Of a DNA stretch of 64,000 nucleotides, positions 28,547 to 39,378 are shown piece by piece (positions within the stretch are counted from its first letter, which is position 1; every line of letters begins with the position of its first letter). The DNA is from Macrosoma leucophasiata (lineage: Eukaryota; Arthropoda; Insecta; Lepidoptera; Hedylidae). Location: positions 15,146,001 to 15,210,000 of the forward strand of contig JAWQUS010000026.1 in assembly GCA_036365455.1 (NCBI GenBank), in the 5' to 3' direction. The position numbers and the translations under genes were made by a program. The notes under the pieces were generated by a model. That model searched no databases and was not told the DNA's origin. It was given only the letters and a program-made list of their open reading frames with translations.

Positions 28547-28940
28547 TGGAAGCAACCTTCTCACCAGCCACTCTCTACAACTCTGCAGCACCTTCGACGA
28601 CGTCATCCCTCACATCACCAGCACCATCGAGCGGTAACCAAGTCTCGCCAGCCAGCACCCTCGGCTTCATCAGGGATACTCCACACGCCTGCAGCGATCG
28701 CGCATGCCTGGATTACCCTGCAGCCACATCAGCGTCAGCACACTGCGCCGTCCCGCAGTAGCTACTACGCAGCGACTACCTCGATTCAAAGGGGACTTTC
28801 GCATCACCGCAGCAGCGACTACCTCAACTTAATGAGGACCTTCGCACCCGACTCACTGGGACTTGCGGCATGGGACTATGGCATTGGCACAGCTCCGCGA
28901 GAAGCTCTGACAGCTGTCTCGATTATATCAACCTCCGGTC

Positions 28941-28954
28941 TTGGAGGGGAGTGA
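28941..28954 (+). promoter_or_regulatory. Polypurine tract of the TRIM
   Basis: TTGGAGGGGAGTGA immediately precedes the 3' LTR, the expected place for plus-strand priming. Confidence 0.8.
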
Positions 28955-29196
28955 TGTAGCGTCCACTACATTAAGGCGCCAACTAGTGGAATACAACGAA
29001 ACCTCACAGTAATTGTCTAGTACGGTAGATGGCGTGCATTCGAATTACATCGCACATGCGAAGATTTCTCAAGAGTTGGCATATATACAACTTCCCAACG
29101 TCATTCGTTGGGCCGCGGCCCGCCAGGCCTACCACCTCGCCTGGTCGGAGGATCCTCCCTTTTCGTCGGAGGAACAGTTCCAACCGTTCCTCCACA
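28955..29196 (+). repeat. 3' LTR of the TRIM
   Basis: 242 bp; one base shorter than the 5' LTR, otherwise the same by eye. It is followed by TAAC, matching the four bases before the 5' LTR. Confidence 0.95.
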
Positions 29197-29262
29197 TAAC
29201 TACATGCTTCTATTCCCCAAAGAGTTAAGTAAATATAAATGCTATATGATAATGCTAATTTT

Positions 29263-29525
29263 ACTGGTGATAGAGCTCCAGTGATGGAGCTCGCGGGCGT
29301 AGTCACCACCGCATTACTTAATATACTTGCCGTTAAGTGGTAGTAATTCAGCACTATCATGTTCCAGTCAGGTGGCCCTGTAATTTCCGGCACAGGGGTA
29401 TAACACCTAACGCTTCAGGAGTGGTAACGTATCTCCATTTTAACCTTGGTCTTTGTGTGGATGGAGTCATTACTTAACATCAATATGAACTGCATGCTTG
29501 TTTGCCACTTTCATAATATTAAAAA
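29263..29525 (+). mobile_element. Family A element, near full length
   Basis: From ACTGGTGATAGAGCTCCAGT to TTGCCACTTTCATAATATTA with a deletion in the GTGTCTATAGG region. Confidence 0.85.
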
Positions 29526-29526
29526 A

Positions 29527-29572
29527 GTCTTTGTTCAGCAGTGGACGTCTTTCGGCTGAAGTGGTGATGTGG
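29527..29572 (+). mobile_element. RTE-type LINE 3' tail fragment
   Basis: TTCAGCAGTGGACGTCTTTC then GGCTGAAGTGGTGATG matches the end of the copy at 30900-30985. Confidence 0.6.
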
Positions 29573-30127
29573 CTTTTTTGTCATCTTCTACGTGCAAAAC
29601 TCAAAAGAGTTGGCCTCAGTTTTTAGTCAAACTTGTCTAACTAATTTAAAAATATCGCATCTTTGTACATTTCACCGAAATTTAATCACAGGAAATTATT
29701 CAAAAGCATCTAAAAACTTTAGACTAGAAAAAAAAATCTAAAACAGTAAAGCAAATTCAGAACGTGAATCCACAAAACATTCCAACCGCATATGAATGTG
29801 AGATAGAACGTAATTCTTCAAGTGAAAGAATAAAATTGTCTTCAGCGGATCTGCATGAGGTTTAATAAATGCTATGCAATTTTTACTTTGGCTTTCTGCT
29901 TCGAAGTATAATTTTATTCGGGCTATCTTCTTTGCATGGATACAGATATATCTGTATTTGTTTCTCTGGTTAAATGTCTAGATTATTTATTTCTATGATC
30001 TTCGAATCATCTAGATTAAAAATAAATAGTAATTTAAAAACCTTAACCAAAGTATCTTAAAATGTACAAGTAAATAAATAAAGCTGTTATATAATACATG
30101 CAACAAAATAAATCAACTTCGTCGTCG
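29573..30127. other. No gene recognised
   Basis: AT-rich, no motif. Confidence 0.4.
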
Positions 30128-30513
30128 TACTGCGGAAAAGTTCCCAGAAGGCTGGCATCATTGCCACATTGAATGGCAATGCTTATTCTCTAATCGAAAT
30201 ATTGGTTAGCCCTCTGGTCGCGGGAAGTTTCGACCAAACGCTTCGCAATGTCTCCAAATAGGAGATGAGCACTGGGGCCCCATGGTTCCACCCCATAAGA
30301 GACATCGGCTTATTTCGGATCTGCAGAGCGTTATCTCTTTCGCACCTTACCAATTTGACGTTGGTCGACCATTTTGATCAAGTTTTGACCAATACCGGAC
30401 AACGGATGCTTATGTACGCAGTGTGCAGCAGAGATCTATAAAGCCGAAACTAACTGATCGTCTATTTCATAGACTCGATGTGCATTATTTCTTGATGAGC
30501 ACTGTACTTTGAT
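30128..30513 (-). mobile_element. Tc1-like remnant T, copy 1
   Basis: Read on the minus strand it begins TACAGTGCTCATCAAGAAAT, resembling a Tc1-type terminus (TACAGTGC). It shares order with 52273-52502: a block with ATCGAGTC, CTCTGCTGCACACTG, CGGTATTGGTCAAAACTTGA and GTGCGAAAGAGATAACGCTC. Short peptide traces are not enough to assign a transposase. Confidence 0.5.
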
Positions 30514-30529
30514 TAATACTTTTGTATAT

Positions 30530-30985
30530 ATATTGTACACAGTGTGTGTTGCCAGTGATGAGTTATGGGGCAGAAACGTGGGCGCTCAGTATGGGTCTCA
30601 TAAAAAGGCTAAAGGTCACTCAGAGAACAATGAAGCGAGCTATGCTTGAAGTTTCTCTGCGAGATCGAATCAGAAATGAGGAGATCCGTATGAGAACCAA
30701 AGTTACCGACATAGCTCACCGAATAGCGAGACTCAAGTGGCAGTGGGTAGGGCACATAGCTCGACGAACTGACGGCCGTTGGGGTAGAGCAGTTCTCGAG
30801 TGGCAATCGCGTGCCGGAAAGCGAAGCGTGGGCAGGCCTCCCACAAGATGGACCGACGACCTGGTGAAGGTCGCGGGCAATCGCTGGATGAGGGCGGCCC
30901 AGGACCGTTCGTTGTGGCATTCTTTGGGGGAGGCCTTTGATCAGCAGTGGACGTCTTTTGGCTGAAATGATGATGATGATGATAT
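30530..30985 (+). pseudogene. RTE-type LINE ORF C-terminus with (TGA)n tail
   Basis: A continuous frame to the TGA at 30963-30965 encodes the last ~145 residues of an RTE-type endonuclease/reverse transcriptase polyprotein: VLPVMSYGAETWAL just after the RT core, then LKWQWVGHIARRTDG, GKRSVGRPPTRWTDDL and WTSFG at the end. The endonuclease and RT catalytic parts are absent, the usual 5' truncation. A (TGATGA)n tail follows directly, typical of this clade. The frame is undamaged, so the copy is fairly young. It starts at the edge of the Tc1-like remnant. It has no independent function. Confidence 0.9.
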
Positions 30986-31046
30986 ATATATATTTAATTT
31001 TTAACTAAAAAAAACCGTGTGTGATAATGACTACAAAAATCACTTT

Positions 31047-31112
31047 TTTATGAAACTATGGTGCAATACAAGCATGCAGCTTACATAAGTGTTATTAAGT
31101 GATGATTACATT
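31047..31112 (-). mobile_element. Family A tail fragment
   Basis: TTTTTATGAAACTATGGTGC and ACAAGCATGCAGCTTACAT, reversed tail. Confidence 0.5.
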
Positions 31113-31127
31113 TTGCGTTATTGCACT

Positions 31128-31260
31128 TACTGCCACCCATTGGAATTGTTTGACCATCATGTTCGGTTGACAGACTGCAAAATTGGAAGTATTATCTTCC
31201 AGTAAAAATATATTTTTTCGCTTAAGAGCGGTGGGGCGTTACATCCCGACGCCAGCAAAA
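31128..31260 (+). repeat. Dispersed repeat P, copy 2
   Basis: TTTGACCATCATGTTCGGTT, GACAGACTGC and GGTGGGGCGTTACATCCCGA. Confidence 0.6.
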
Positions 31261-31344
31261 TATACATAGAAAACAATTATTAACAATATCTTAAATTATA
31301 AATCAAAAACTTCCATAACCAAGAATAGTTACAAATCATTAAAT

Positions 31345-31525
31345 ACTAGCTTTGCAAGTCACCTCTTTTAATACATTTTTTGTTTTACTTGCAAAGTAAA
31401 AGACGAGCTATAAAGGCGTTATTGTTCTTGCTACGAGAACGCTACAAAGGCTACGACGGCTACGAGACATTGTTTTTTTGCTTCCCTAAGATTCGCTTCA
31501 TTAGCTGGCTGCAGGAATTGTTTTT
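31345..31525 (+). repeat. Local repeat L, copy 1
   Basis: CTTTGCAAGTCACCTC, ACTTGCAAAGTAAAAGACGA, then GCTACGAGAACGCTACAAAG and GCTACGACGGCTACGAGAC. It recurs twice within 2.3 kb and nowhere else in the window. An internal inverted pair (CTTTGCAAGT / ACTTGCAAAG) could form a stem. One phase of copy 3 reads as ERYKGYDGYE, but the copies are not conserved as protein. Confidence 0.85.
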
Positions 31526-31739
31526 TTTCCTTTCATTAAACTTTGTTTTTTGTTTATAAATAAATATTGATTTTGTCAATATGCGGTGAAGTAATTCATA
31601 TTTGAAGTTGGGAAAAGATTCCGATTACTGTTGTTACTAATTATTATCAGACGATTTAAGAAGTTCATTGAGTAATTTCTGCCACAGAAACATAAAAACT
31701 TAGACCCGTGAAGTGGCTACTTATATTGAAATCTCTGTT

Positions 31740-31990
31740 TTTAGGGTTCCGTGCCTAAAAAGTAAAAACGGTAGGATATTACTAAGCCTCCGCTGACTGT
31801 CTGTCTGTCTATCTTTCTATCGCCACGCTGTATCTCATGAACCGTGAGAGCTTGAAAGCTGTTTTTTTCACAAATTATGTATTTTTATTGCCACTATATA
31901 AAAATAAAAAAATGAAAATATTAAGGGGGTTCCCATACAATAAACGTAATTTTAAACAAATTTTATGATGAATGTTAATATAAAGAAACT
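31740..31990 (+). repeat. Dispersed repeat K
   Basis: TAGGGTTCCGTGCCTAAAAA, (CTGT)n and CTGTATCTCATGAACCGTGA, a common Lepidopteran repeat. It lies between L copies 1 and 2. Confidence 0.65.
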
Positions 31991-32124
31991 TGTCCGGCAC
32001 CTGGCCGCTTTTTTACGACATATTTATAGGCTACACTATTTATTTACCAAAAGCGGGTTATTTGCCACTTCATTGCTTGAAAAATATATATTAATCAAAG
32101 AAACTTCTCGCTTATAAAGAACAA

Positions 32125-32325
32125 AAAGAAGCTTTGCAAGTCACCACATTCATTAACTTTTTTGTTTCACTTGCAAAGTAAAAGACGCGCTATAAAGGCG
32201 TTACTGTTCTTGCTACGAGAACGCTACAAAGGCTACGACGGCTACGAGACATTGTTTTTTTGCCTCTCTTAAGATTCGCTTCATTAGCTTGCTACGAGAA
32301 TTGCCTTTTTCCTTGCAGTAGACTT
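32125..32325 (+). repeat. Local repeat L, copy 2
   Basis: Nearly identical to copy 1 over ACTTGCAAAGTAAAAGACG through GGCTACGAGACATTG and AAGATTCGCTTCATTAGC. Confidence 0.85.
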
Positions 32326-32459
32326 TTGATTTTCTTGATAAATAATGTAAAGTTATCTATTAACAAAAATAATATAAGTTTGTAGGGATGATAAATTCAT
32401 TATTAATATATACATTTTCCATGTGTTCACATTTTTTTATGTCAAAGGATTGACAAACA

Positions 32460-32655
32460 AGCAGACGTGCCACCTCTAGGAAAGTACTCACCGTCGCCTA
32501 TGAATATTTGCAACATCAGAGGAGTCGCCAACGCGCTGCCAGTCCTAAAGTACTCTTTTGACGCCATTTTTGAAGAACTCCTTAATGTAGCACCTATGGA
32601 ACACCTCAGAAGGAAGTTTATTCCACAATTTACACGTTCTGGGCATGACAATGAT
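32460..32655 (-). repeat. LINE-like fragment with an open frame
   Basis: GTCGCCAACGCGCTGCCAGT and CACCTCAGAAGGAAGTTTAT followed by CCACAATTT belong, from memory, to a dispersed repeat often seen in moths. Both strands have 65-69-codon frames, probably by chance. Confidence 0.4.
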
Positions 32656-32976
32656 TGTAACTAATATTAAGTATATAGTTTATCTTTATATGCAAATGTT
32701 TGCTTTTCATTAATTGAATACTGACCAAGAGCGAGTCATACTCACGTGCGCAGGATTCCATACAGTTAAATTATTTCCTATCTTATCTTAAGTACTATAT
32801 TTTTTTTTGAAGAAAATTTTTTTCTTTATTTGTCTTATCTTTAACTTTTTTTTTTAATTATTAATCCAGCTGCCAGAATTAAGGAAAATAATACTAATTT
32901 ACCTGTTTTGCAGATAAACTAGCCGACTTAACGTTATTTCGTTTATAGTAAGACAGACTGCAAGTCAGTATAATAT

Positions 32977-33130
32977 ATTTATAATGTCAACCCTTGAAAC
33001 GTCCTAATGCTGGGCACTAGCCTCTCCCCTTTAGCGGGAGGTCTGGAGCTTACTCCACCACGCTGTGCCAATGCTGGTTGGTGGAGATACGGGTAAGTGG
33101 CCAACCCGCTGTCAGATTTTTCAAACCGAT
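32977..33130 (-). mobile_element. Family C SINE, 3' half
   Basis: GTCCTAATGCTGGGCACTAG, CTTACTCCACCACGCTGTGC and CCAACCCGCTGTCAGA. Head and CGATAG block absent. Confidence 0.75.
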
Positions 33131-33496
33131 CATATGATGAGCATATTAAGTTTCACTTGAAAATGATCATTGAGATTTGTTCATAGGTATTCTGCAAAAA
33201 AAAAGATTTTGATATAAACGATTCTATTACAATATACAAAATGGAAATACACTTTAGGGAAAAGTGCTTTTATTGAAATACATTATATTTATACGAGTAC
33301 TTCATATAGAAGACGGAGACAAATAATCAGGGTTAACAAGCATCAGAATTACGTTATAATAATAGTATTTCATATTTCCAATCGAAATAAAAGGTATTAT
33401 TTTACTCGATACATTTCCATAAAAAAATTTTGTTCCTTATTTTTATAACTACAAAGGAATATTTATTCATCAACAAAACACAAAGTCCACTGGAAG
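33131..33496. other. No gene recognised
   Basis: AT-rich, featureless. Confidence 0.35.
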
Positions 33497-33692
33497 GAAT
33501 AAAGCAATTTTCAAAGCAAGCTAATGAAGCGAATTCTAGGAGAGACAAAAAAAACAATGACTCGTAGCCGTCGTAGCCTTTGTAGCGTTCTCGTAGCACG
33601 AACAATAACTCCTTTATACCTCGTCTTTTGCTTTACAAGTGAAACAAGAAAAAGATTATGAATGTAAAGACTTGCAAAGCTTTTATTTGTTT
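33497..33692 (-). repeat. Local repeat L, copy 3 (inverted)
   Basis: CTCGTAGCCGTCGTAGCCTT and GTAGCGTTCTCGTAGCACG, reverse of copies 1 and 2, more diverged. Confidence 0.85.
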
Positions 33693-33732
33693 TTCATAAG
33701 CGAGAACTATTGCTGGATATTAATTTTAACAA

Positions 33733-34015
33733 CTAAGCTGACCCAGCGAACTTACTGCCTTAGAATTAAGTAATTTGTGTAACTTTTTATATGGGCAAAA
33801 TTGTTGATTTTTTTTTCGCAATATCACATGCGGGATTTTAGATATTTTTGTTGCTTTAACTAAGTTTTTAATAGTTTTATCATTATATATTTATTCACCT
33901 TTTAAACCCGTCCCTGAACTTCCAAAAATTATCCAAAACCAAAATTAGCCAAATCGGTAAAGCCGTTTTCGAGTTTTAGCGGCAATAGAATGTTATATAT
34001 ACCAATATCTTTATC
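33733..34015. mobile_element. Helitron-like or MITE element (GCTGACCCAGCGAAC)
   Basis: It begins AGCTGACCCAGCGAACTTAC. Near the far end is AAATCGGTAAAGCCGTTTTC, a phrase common in Lepidopteran Helitrons. Related start at 3956. Confidence 0.45.
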
Positions 34016-34021
34016 TGTTGT

Positions 34022-34395
34022 ATCACGCCTGTACTACTCAAGGGGAAGACACAGTTAAGGCATGCATTCATTTAGGTAACGTAACGTAACTTCACGCCTG
34101 TAATCCCCGAAGGGGTAGGCAGAGGTAAATGCATGCATTCAATCATACATGCAAACACCCACGACTCGCCGGTTACGTTTTGGCCCATGTAACAGGTGGC
34201 GAACCTGTTGCCATCTTCGGGCACATTTCCATACTCCGGGGTACTGGGAAACTTCCAGAAAATGGAAAAATCCCAATAGAAGCAGAGATAAAGGTTTTTT
34301 AACCGTTATCTCTGATAGACCCGACCCGGGAATCGAACCCAGGACCTCCTGCGTAATAGTAGTGGCCTGCTACCACTACGCTACTGAGGCAGTTA
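34022..34395 (-). mobile_element. SINE-B, full length with tRNA-like head, plus a partial tail copy
   Basis: 34078-34395 is the best B copy. Read on the minus strand: TCAGTAGCGTAGTGGTAGCA (box A), GTCCTGGGTTCGATTCCCGG (box B GGTTCGATTCC), body AACCTTTATCTCTGCTTCTA and AGTTTCCCAGTACCCCGG, tail GGATTACAGGCGTGAAGTTA. A second partial tail lies at 34022-34070, giving two tails in tandem. Confidence 0.9.
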
Positions 34396-35045
34396 GGTAT
34401 GTACAGTAATGTACACACTATTAATACTCACAATTTTTCAGTTATATATGTGGTCCATTTGTGGCGCCTACACCGGACAATTAATGGAAATTCATCAGGC
34501 ACATTTCCAAACTGTGAAAAAAGTAATCAGTATTTACTGAAAAAAAAGTCTAATTTCAATTGCTCTGCAAGCAAGGATCGCATAAATTATCTGTGCCTAA
34601 TATCGTAATTTGTTAATTTTACGCTACCGGGTTAAATGTGAACAATGGTTTTGAGTGTCTAACTATATTTTAAAATAATAAACCTTGAAAATATGCCATA
34701 CACATACGAGGAGCAAAAGCTTACTTTTCCTAATCGATTTAGTTTTAAAACTAAGTAATTAATTGCTGCAGCCTGATCATTTTTGGGCGTCAAAATGGCC
34801 GCTCACGGCTCAATTCCAATGAGATCTCAGAAAAAAGACGAATGTGTATTATCCTTTATCTAGACCAAGGCAAATTGAAATGTAATATTATCGAATGTAG
34901 AACACCGTAATAAAGAGGAAACTATACAATAAATAAGGTCATTGATCAAAAGAATACTCTAACAAGGCATTTTGTTTCTCTCACAGACATATTTTTTGTT
35001 TTCATATAACTATCCATTAAAAGTATCTTTTGATGATACATGGAT
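34396..35045. other. No gene recognised
   Basis: AT-rich sequence; short frames only. Confidence 0.4.
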
Positions 35046-35470
35046 ATTTCATTTATCTATACTTACTCGTATAATAAAACTGTAGAAGTGTAAATTCTGT
35101 ACATTAAAAATATTGAAAATATAAGTACCAGGGGATGTTACTAGATCGATACCGAACACAAATATGTGATTAGATTTTTTTTTGTCTGTCTGTCTGTCTG
35201 TCTGTTTGTTCAAGTATCACAGAAAAACTACCTTTCCGATTACAATGAAACTTGGTATGATTAAATTTTAACCTTTATCGCACAATACTGGGTACTATTT
35301 ATACCGGAAAAATGTCTGTTTGTCTGTGTGTTTGTGCACGCTAATATCAGAAACAGCTTATTCGATTTGCGGTTTTCATTATTAAATTGTAGTAAGTTTC
35401 ACTTAACATTTAGTGTTTGTTTCATGTAAATCGGTTCAGAAATACAAAAGTTATATTACTCTAAAGAATC
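35046..35470 (+). mobile_element. Helitron-like element J, copy 2
   Basis: TATACTTACTCGTATAATAA start, CCAGGGGATGTTACTAGATC, (TGTC)n, GAAACTTGGTATGATTAAAT and GCACAATACTGGGTACTATT in the family order. Confidence 0.65.
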
Positions 35471-35514
35471 ATTTCGAATATTTTTAAGCTATTCAGTCTA
35501 TCTTAGTTCTATCT

Positions 35515-35756
35515 TTTATGGGGTTTCGTACCTTAAAACGTAAAAACGGACCCAATGGATTACTAATCCTCCACTGTCTGTCTGTCTGTCCGTCCGTCTG
35601 TCTGTCTGTCACCAGGCTGTATCTCATAAATAGTGATAGCTAGAAAGCTAACATTTTCACAAATTATGTATATACATAGGTACAAATAAATAAAATTGGA
35701 GTGTCTGTTTGTAATATTAAAAAAGCCGCTTTTTACTAAATGCATATGTATGTATA
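35515..35756 (+). repeat. Dispersed repeat K
   Basis: GGGGTTTCGTACCTTAAAAC, (CTGT)n(CCGT)n and AGGCTGTATCTCATAAATAG; followed by AAATTGGAGTGTCTGTTTGT, also found at 41808. Confidence 0.65.
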
Positions 35757-35931
35757 CACGGTAATATACGGCTCTGTAAATTTCCGGCACAAAGGCGTAA
35801 CACCTTATGCCTCAGGAGTTGCAACGCATCTGTATTTTGACCTTGGTCTTTGTGTGGGTGTCTATACCCTGTAGTCATCACTTAACATCAATATGAACTG
35901 CATAATTTGCCACTTTTATTACATAAAAAAA
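35757..35931 (+). mobile_element. Family A element, 3' half
   Basis: Starts at ACGGTAATATACGGCTCTGT inside repeat K and ends in an A run. Confidence 0.8.
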
Positions 35932-36018
35932 TATCCTATGTTCATGGAATACAGTAAAAAAATCATACCAACAAATTTTCGACTATGAAACCTCAAAGAT
36001 CAACGTTTATCAAGAGTG

Positions 36019-36192
36019 TGATAGGCCCTGTAATTTCCGGCACAGAGGCATAACACCTAATGCCTCAGGAGTGACAGCGCATCTGCATTTTGACCTCTGG
36101 TCATTGTGTGGGTGTCTATAGGCTGCAGTCTTCACTTAACATGAATGTGAACTGCATGCTTGTTTGCCACTTTTATTACATAAAAAAAAAAA
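36019..36192 (+). mobile_element. Family A element, 3' half
   Basis: GTGATAGGCCCTGTAATTTC to TTACATAAAAAAAAAA. It is truncated at nearly the same point as the copy 260 bp upstream. Confidence 0.8.
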
Positions 36193-37029
36193 GTGTCGTT
36201 CACGAGGGTCGTCACAAAAATGTCGTTTAAAAACAAGATCGAATTAAAATAGATCAAAGCTCTAAAGGAGCTCTGACGTCGTAAACAATAATGTAATGAG
36301 AAATATAAACGAAAAGACCAACTGTAGGTGTTTGTGTTACATTCAATTTGTGCGATCAAATATTGACGCGGACTCAATGTCTATCACGTCTGGACATAAT
36401 AGTCTAAGAAACGGTATCAAAAATATTTATATTCCTCTATCTGTTGTTATATTATGACTGAGATTAAAATAAATATAAACATAATAATAAATAAAGGGTA
36501 GTAATTAAACTACCTTCTTTTAAACAGTATTTTATGTCTCAAAAAATTTGCATTGCATCCTAAATTACTGAGTCAGACACTTTTAATACGCGATTACGTG
36601 TTACGTATTAAAAAAAAATCCTGACTTCGAAAGAGCGTCAAAATTTTTTTGACCTAACCTAATCATGTCGGGGTGCTCTTCATTTTACTCGCCGCTTTGT
36701 TTTAAATATTTAGTGGGCTTTGTAAAAAAGACGAATTAGTTAAGTAGTGGTTAACATATTTTCCCGTGGCTTGGTTATAAAAAAAGAAGTTTAATCACGT
36801 GGCCAAATAAAAATTCTATGGCTGTAGATATAATTTCTCATAAACATATTTTTATTTTCTTCTCGCACAAAACAAGGTTTCAATATTATAAACAGAACAC
36901 AATTAATTCAATAAAAGTTAAAAAAAAAGTCTATGTGAAGAGCTCTGGTGTCTGCAAATGGGATAAATAAATCTGTGTTTAGTATTATTAAAAACTTAAT
37001 GTTTTTTAATCGTACAGTACCGAAGTTAT
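36193..37029. other. No gene recognised
   Basis: AT-rich. TACGCGATTACGTGTTACGTATT near 36588-36610 is a weak palindrome. No gene. Confidence 0.4.
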
Positions 37030-37268
37030 GTACCAGTTAAAACATTTATATACAAAATGTATATATCATTGTACGTTATTCTATTATATAAAAATAAGTC
37101 AGGTTTTCCTTCCTGACGCTATAACTCCAGAACGTAAGAACCGATTACCACGGTTTTGCATTCATTGGAAAGGTCTCTGGCTCCGTGAGGTTTATAGCAA
37201 AGAAAATTCAGGAAAAACGTATGTATAAAACATCCACGTGGGCGACGCCGCGGGCAACAGCTAGTATA
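37030..37268 (+). mobile_element. Helitron, non-autonomous, complete 3' end
   Basis: AAGTCAGGTTTTCCTTCCTG, CGCTATAACTCCAGAACGTA and GGTCTCTGGCTCCGTGAGG form the body; the end GGGCGACGCCGCGGGCAACA followed by GCTAGTA is the Helitron 3' hairpin plus CTAG. Well known in moths from memory. Confidence 0.75.
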
Positions 37269-37379
37269 CATATAAAACAATGTTCACTGATCAATAGGCA
37301 ATAATATTATTTTATCTAAAATTATTATTATGATTTGATTAAGAATTATCTTGAGCCAGGGATTCAATTTGAAGCGCAC

Positions 37380-37870
37380 ATTTTTGTCAGGCTTGCGCGG
37401 GCGGGACCTGGGTCCAAACTGTAGAGGCCCTTTCGAATTTTGATCAGCTTTGTTATGTATTACATTCGGCGGGACCTCGCTCTGACTGCATCACCAGTCA
37501 ATACAGATACAGACAGGCCTCGCAGTTTGAACATTATAATGAGAATTGACTTGCCAAACTTCGGGCTACGTAGGTGAACTTAGGCGATTAGCTGGATGGG
37601 CCTATGGAGTGAGATCCGGCACCTGCCTATAATAACCATCTCACATTATTGGATCTTACGTTAGGCAGGTGGTGACTGGTCTCCCCTTGGTGGGACCTCG
37701 AAACGTCCAACCCGATGGTCGACGGAGGGCAACATTAGCGTGAGAGTTTGGGGTAGTCGAGTTGCACCATAGTGAGCGAGTACTCTCAAGTTCGGAATGG
37801 GATTCCTCGCTTTTATGCCATTAGTCATTTCCACCGAGGACCAGAGAGGAGTAGCCATAGCGTTTATTAC
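37380..37870. other. GC-richer unclassified region
   Basis: GC-rich compared with the flanks, without long frames apart from one of 65 codons on the minus strand. It ends in CCACCGAGGACCAGAG followed by GAGTAGCCATA, the start of repeat F, so at least part belongs to that family. Confidence 0.4.
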
Positions 37871-37994
37871 CGATGCAAAACAGTCTCTAATCTTTTGCGG
37901 AGGAAACTACGTGTGATACATACACACACTACAAAAATCGTATTTACTACGAAACTCACAGCTTGACATAAACAATATACATAAACAATTTCAC

Positions 37995-38130
37995 GCACAC
38001 ATTTAAACATCTAGGCGACAGGCATAAGCCCACTTGGGCTTGTACTTTGACAGAGGGGAAATCCTGCATATGGCTACTCCCCTCTGGTCCACCGGCCGGT
38101 GGCACGTGTTGCTCTATGCTTCCACCCAGT
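37995..38130 (-). repeat. Dispersed repeat F, copy 1
   Basis: ATCTAGGCGACAGGCATAAG, CCCACTTGGGCTTGTACTTT and ATATGGCTACTCCCCTCTGG. Copies at 58555 and 60130. Confidence 0.75.
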
Positions 38131-38412
38131 GTATGACTCTTGCAGAAATTTAGATCAAAGTCTTTTCTACATACATAAATAATTGTTATTTTTAATAGTC
38201 TTGGTCATTATCATGAGATGAAGATATATGTTTCTAATACTGTTTCTTGTACTATATCAGACATAACCGATGGGGCGTTTGATAGCATAGATTGGAAAGC
38301 TGGAGATTTATTGCGTGGGAGGATTATTGTGGGCGTTTTGTGTGCAGTTGCTCAACGTCAAAATAGACATTGTAGATATTTTCATAAGAAAGATAATACA
38401 GACAGTAAATTG
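38131..38412. other. Unrecognised 71-codon frame ending in a palindrome
   Basis: The frame 38218-38433 has ordinary composition but no recognisable domain. Its last codons are the left arm of the palindrome at 38413, so its stop codon is part of a rearrangement. Confidence 0.15.
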
Positions 38413-38459
38413 AATGATTATAAAGATTGGTGAAAAGTTCACCAATCTTTATAATCATT
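38413..38459. repeat. Perfect fold-back palindrome, 22-bp arms
   Basis: AATGATTATAAAGATTGG plus TGAA, spacer AAG, then the exact inverse to 38459. Confidence 0.97.
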
Positions 38460-39378
38460 GAGAACATCTTAGCGCCCTAACACACTAGCGGATAGCCGCG
38501 GGAGCAGATAGCCGAACGGCCAGCTGCTTTTACAGTTTAATATGCAACCGCCTGTTATTGTACGCACAATACAAACATAGCAACGACCGCAAATAAGAGT
38601 TGCTGGCTGTTACAGATAAAAAAATTTAGTTAAAAATAATTGCTGCCATATTTTGATAGGCGGTCGAGTGGATATATAGATATTCTCTAGATTATAAATA
38701 TGCGTAAAAATTGAGTTTGCAGCATATCTGGATGAACGAAATGATTCTGCAGTAGGATCCTAACCTAATTAGGGTTATCTTAGAAATAAACTACACCAAT
38801 CTTTAACACTTTAACAGACTATTCATCGACACATCCATTACCCTCACCGTAAACGTTAGAGTGTAGTAAGAAAAGAATTAATACCGACCATTAAAACAAA
38901 AGGGATGTGCGAATAGAACCAAATGTGTAATTTACGATGCAGCCCGGGTGAAATTCATTTTGTACCCACTTGCCCCTTTGATGGAACATTCTAGCGATTT
39001 CCCGTTTTGTTGGGCGTTGTAGTGAGTAATCCGTGATTTATGCTCGGGAAACGTTTGATATTAGTAGATAAAGTGCTTGCATTATCCTTATATGTGTACG
39101 AATCCTTTGTGGGGATACTAACGTTATGGATGAAAATATTTATATCATACTGGCAAAGAATATGTAATAATACTACGTATAGAATGGACAGTTCGACGTC
39201 CGTTTGCCGCGCTTCACCCAATCTCTTCCCCTCTTATGGGCGACGGTTGGTACTCTACAGCAAGGTTGCGAGCGGCTAGGTTTTGATTAATTTGTAATCA
39301 AATATTTTATTTATTAACATTAAGATGGTGCTTTATTGTGCAGTGTATGGCTGTATGGTCAACAAGTCCTATTATTAG
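38460..39378. other. No gene recognised
   Basis: CCCTAACACACTAGCGGATAG at 38471 looks like a GC-rich MITE end. Short frames on both strands at 38991-39279 overlap each other and show no domain. Confidence 0.35.

Larger units (their letters stand above)
28285..29196 (+). mobile_element. TRIM: miniature LTR retrotransposon, complete (912 bp)
   Basis: Two near-identical LTRs (28285-28527 and 28955-29196) start TGTAGCGTCC and end CCACA. They differ by one base (GGCGCTACC against GGCCTACC). The 4-bp target duplication TAAC flanks the whole. A primer binding site follows the 5' LTR after one base, and a purine tract precedes the 3' LTR. The 427-bp interior has no gag or pol motif; its open frames are short and overlap in several phases. 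It must depend on an autonomous partner. The near-identity of the LTRs implies a recent insertion, in contrast to its decayed neighbours. Confidence 0.95.

Noticed and set aside
34318..34395. A tRNA gene on the minus strand
   Set aside because: It is the head of SINE-B, with the B body continuing directly to the usual tail.
37380..37870. A structural RNA gene or rDNA fragment
   Set aside because: It is GC-rich, but I find no match to rRNA or snRNA landmarks, and part belongs to repeat F.
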